Source: Laburnicola sp. R22_1
Lineage: Eukaryota; Ascomycota; Dothideomycetes; Pleosporales; Didymosphaeriaceae
Assembly (NCBI GenBank): GCA_014281115.1
Contig: JACONQ010000011.1
Location: 1,426,001 to 1,490,000 of the forward strand
DNA length: 64,000 bases
Direction of reading: 5' to 3'
Positions 63,303 through 64,000 of this stretch are shown one piece after another (the stretch's first letter is position 1; every line of letters starts with the position of its first letter). A program made the position numbers and the translations under genes. Below the pieces are notes generated by a model. The model did not search any database, was not told where the DNA came from, and saw nothing but the letters and a program-made list of their open reading frames with translations.

Positions 63303-64000
63303 CCGTGTCCGTGCGCGTAATGCCCGGATTCGCGTAATGCCCGCGCAACACCAAAACACCCTAACTTCAGCACGCGATAACTCCACCATTATGGATCCAT
63401 ATCAGGCTGCGATTGATGAGATAGAATCGCGAGAACCAGGAGAAGATTTTTCATATACAGAAGTTGCTGCTAGGCATGGGCTTGAACGATCTACGTTGGG
63501 TCGAAGGCATCGAGGGGTAACGCGCCCCAGGCAGGTCAAGAATATCAACCAGCTGAAACTCAACCTACAGCAAGAGCAGGAGCTCGTACAATATATCAAA
63601 GGACTCACAGAGAGACATATACCTCCCACTCGAGAGATAATACAGAACTTCGCCTCTACCATAGCAAAGGAGCCAGTCAGCGAGAGCTGGGTTACCCGCT
63701 TTATCAACCGACACAGCATTCAGCTTATCTCGCAATGGACAGTCGGCATGGACAGCAATCGCCACAAAGCTGATTCAGAGGATAAATATCGCCTCTATTT
63801 CAACCTCCTACACAGCAAGATCGATCAGTATCAGATAGATCCTCGTCATATCTACAATATGGACGAAAAAGGCTTCCTAATCGGTATCGTGGGTAGATCA
63901 AAACGAATATTCAGCAGACGAATGTGGGAGAAGAAGGAGGTTAGGGCATCGCTCCAGGATGGCAATTGCGCATGGATTACGCTCCTAGCATGTATCTGCG
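63303..64000 (+). mobile_element. Pogo/Fot1-like element H, cut by the window end
   Basis: The left end begins CCGTGTCCGTGCGCG directly after the TA (63301-63302) that also borders G. Tandem 17-bp units are GCGCGTAATGCCCGGAT and TCGCGTAATGCCCGCGC (63313-63346). CACGCGATAAC lies just before the transposase start. The right end is outside the window. Confidence 0.9.
63391..64000 (+). CDS. Transposase of element H, open to the window edge
   Basis: Open without a stop for 203 codons from MDPYQAAIDEIESREPGED to the end of the window. It shows the first HTH (AARHGLERSTLGRRHRGV), the CENP-B-like second DNA-binding region ending ESWVTRFINRH, and the first catalytic motif in NMDEKGFLIGIVGRSKRIFS, followed by NCAWITLLACIC. 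No RIP-like stop is seen, in contrast to B, D, E, F and G. It lies against the border of G and so is probably the youngest element here. Whether the rest is intact is unknown. Confidence 0.88.
   Translation, partial: MDPYQAAIDEIESREPGEDFSYTEVAARHGLERSTLGRRHRGVTRPRQVKNINQLKLNLQQEQELVQYIKGLTERHIPPTREIIQNFASTIAKEPVSESWVTRFINRHSIQLISQWTVGMDSNRHKADSEDKYRLYFNLLHSKIDQYQIDPRHIYNMDEKGFLIGIVGRSKRIFSRRMWEKKEVRASLQDGNCAWITLLACIC

Overview
This is chromosomal DNA of a filamentous ascomycete. Genes carry introns of about 46-66 bp with GT..AG ends and CTAAC/CTGAC-like branch sites. The gene families are typical of Pezizomycotina: Zn2Cys6 regulator, HeLo domain, fungal fucose-lectin, TRI12-like exporter and BAS2-like secreted protein. 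Several repeats carry C-to-T stop codons that look like repeat-induced point mutation (RIP). A dothideomycete is my best guess, but that is inference.

Layout. 1-14 kb: an asaB/CmcJ-like oxidoreductase cut by the window edge, an F-box protein, a monocarboxylate-type transporter, a three-repeat cysteine-rich secreted protein (effector-like), a single-pass membrane protein, a histidine phosphatase, a second single-pass membrane protein and a five-exon amino acid permease. 14.9-15.6 kb: a 703-bp TA-flanked foldback element with an almost GC-free interior. 16-34 kb: a proline-rich protein, then a galactoside-use neighbourhood. A lactose-permease-like transporter and an intracellular GH2 beta-galactosidase share a divergent promoter. 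A Zn2Cys6 regulator and a broken secreted GH35 beta-galactosidase follow, then a fructosyl-amine/saccharopine-type oxidase. Between the GH2 gene and the regulator sits a truncated family-B DNA polymerase of large-DNA-virus type. It is intronless, with a codon use of its own, and lies beside a long CA microsatellite.

34.5-39 kb is a gene desert. 39-50 kb holds a small SAP-like protein, a membrane-anchored fucose-lectin-like protein, a HeLo-domain protein, a pogo-like transposon and a TRI12-like exporter. From 51.2 kb to the end the window is a nest of seven pogo/Fot1-like DDE transposons (B-H; element A lies at 46-48 kb), inserted into TA dinucleotides, several of them inside or at the ends of older copies.

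The two most interesting signals are these. (1) The virus-like DNA polymerase is captured between the galactoside genes. (2) All eight transposons and the foldback element carry, just inside each terminus, an element-specific sequence repeated in tandem with a period of exactly 17 bp. This is the length of the CENP-B box, and CENP-B derives from pogo transposases. Elements A and B share an almost identical catalytic core (apart from C-to-T changes) but differ in the helix-turn-helix region and in these 17-bp units. This suggests exchange or co-evolution of recognition modules.
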